64,000 nt of DNA from Acidimicrobiia bacterium (GTDB lineage Bacteria > Actinomycetota > Acidimicrobiia > Acidimicrobiales > AC-14), in the NCBI GenBank assembly GCA_023264995.1, contig JAHFUR010000007.1, forward strand, positions 1 to 64,000. Reading direction: 5' to 3'. Within the stretch, counting starts at the first letter, position 1, and every line of letters starts with the position of its first letter. The position numbers and the translations under genes were made by a program. Positions 63,874 through 64,000 of this stretch are shown here, one piece after another. Under the pieces are notes generated by a model. It searched no databases and had not been told where the DNA came from. It saw only the letters and a program-made list of their open reading frames with translations.

Positions 63874-64000
63874 GCCAGGCCCTCGGTGCGGAGCGGTCCC
63901 TCGCCCGACGCTACTTCGAGGACATCTTCAACGCGGGAGAGCTCGCGGTGACCGACGAGATCCTCGATCCCGACATCTCCTTCATCGGCCCGATCACCCC
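63870..64000 (+). CDS. SnoaL-like / ester cyclase family protein, N-terminal part (runs off the window)
   Basis: 43 residues are visible from GTG 63870: 'SLARRYFEDIFNAGELAVTDEILDPDISF' is the usual opening of SnoaL-like polyketide-cyclase or ester-cyclase proteins, with a helix followed by the first strand of a cone-shaped alpha+beta barrel. The gene is too short here to show active-site residues. It overlaps the GMC oxidoreductase stop, so the pair probably modifies one small molecule. Confidence 0.7.
   Translation, partial: MSQALGAERSLARRYFEDIFNAGELAVTDEILDPDISFIGPIT

Noticed and set aside
1-64000. tRNA, rRNA, transposase or integrase genes
   Set aside because: No conserved tRNA T-arm, rRNA segment, transposase or tyrosine-recombinase motif was found on either strand by reading; a covariance scan could still find a missed tRNA.

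Overview
The window is very GC-rich with tightly packed, overlapping genes. It carries mshC (mycothiol), an F420-dependent NADP reductase, a MoxR/DUF58/DUF4129 membrane cluster and CobN-type cobalt chelation. Together these point to an actinobacterium; an Acidimicrobiia-like lineage is my guess, but nothing here fixes the taxon. No rRNA, tRNA, CRISPR array or insertion sequence was seen.

Layout: (1) 1-4.35 kb, minus strand: a cobalamin riboswitch followed by cobI, cobM, cbiD, cbiET and cbiG (cut by the window edge). (2) 4.5-9.9 kb, minus: a run of subtilase, peptide-binding lipoprotein, two Dpp/Opp permeases and a small unknown protein, with no ATPase subunit. (3) 10.1-13.8 kb, plus, divergent from the subtilase: a TPR-CHAT (caspase-like) protein, an ECF-type sigma factor and a small beta-rich protein. 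I consider regions 2 and 3 together the best candidate for an undescribed system. (4) 13.8-16.6 kb: cobB, then a nested palindrome, then divergent ccdA-tlpA. (5) 16.5-23.2 kb, minus: a BNR/sialidase-fold protein and a 1716-residue modular surface protein (beta-helix, four Ig-like repeats, Thr-rich stalk, polytopic membrane domain). (6) 23.3-25.7 kb, minus: cobO and two CooC/MinD-like ATPases. (7) 25.7-36.1 kb, plus: a second cobalamin riboswitch and cbiZ, cobU, cobS, cbiB, cobC, cobQ, cobN and a fused ChlI/ChlD-type subunit, nearly all with overlapping stop and start codons. (8) 36.1-52.5 kb: housekeeping and membrane genes (phoD-like, npdG, mshC, uma2-like, the MoxR/DUF58 cluster, spoIIM, RDD proteins, fetAB-like, thrS, HIT protein). 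(9) 52.5-61.6 kb: an accessory region with three toxin-antitoxin pairs, two truncated PIN genes, a frameshifted NucA/NucB-like nuclease with a candidate immunity gene, dispersed direct repeats and several orphan small genes. (10) 61.7-64 kb: a DJ-1/PfpI protein and a GMC oxidoreductase followed by a SnoaL-like gene that runs off the window.

The cobalamin genes cover corrin methylation, ring contraction, amidation, cobalt insertion, adenosylation and nucleotide-loop assembly. They mix markers of the anaerobic route (cbiD, cbiG, cbiET) with the aerobic-type chelatase cobN. A recurrent TAnnnT hexamer 5-9 nt before start codons that lack a Shine-Dalgarno sequence suggests leaderless transcription is common in this genome. 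At the thrS/fetA junction two such boxes overlap on opposite strands.
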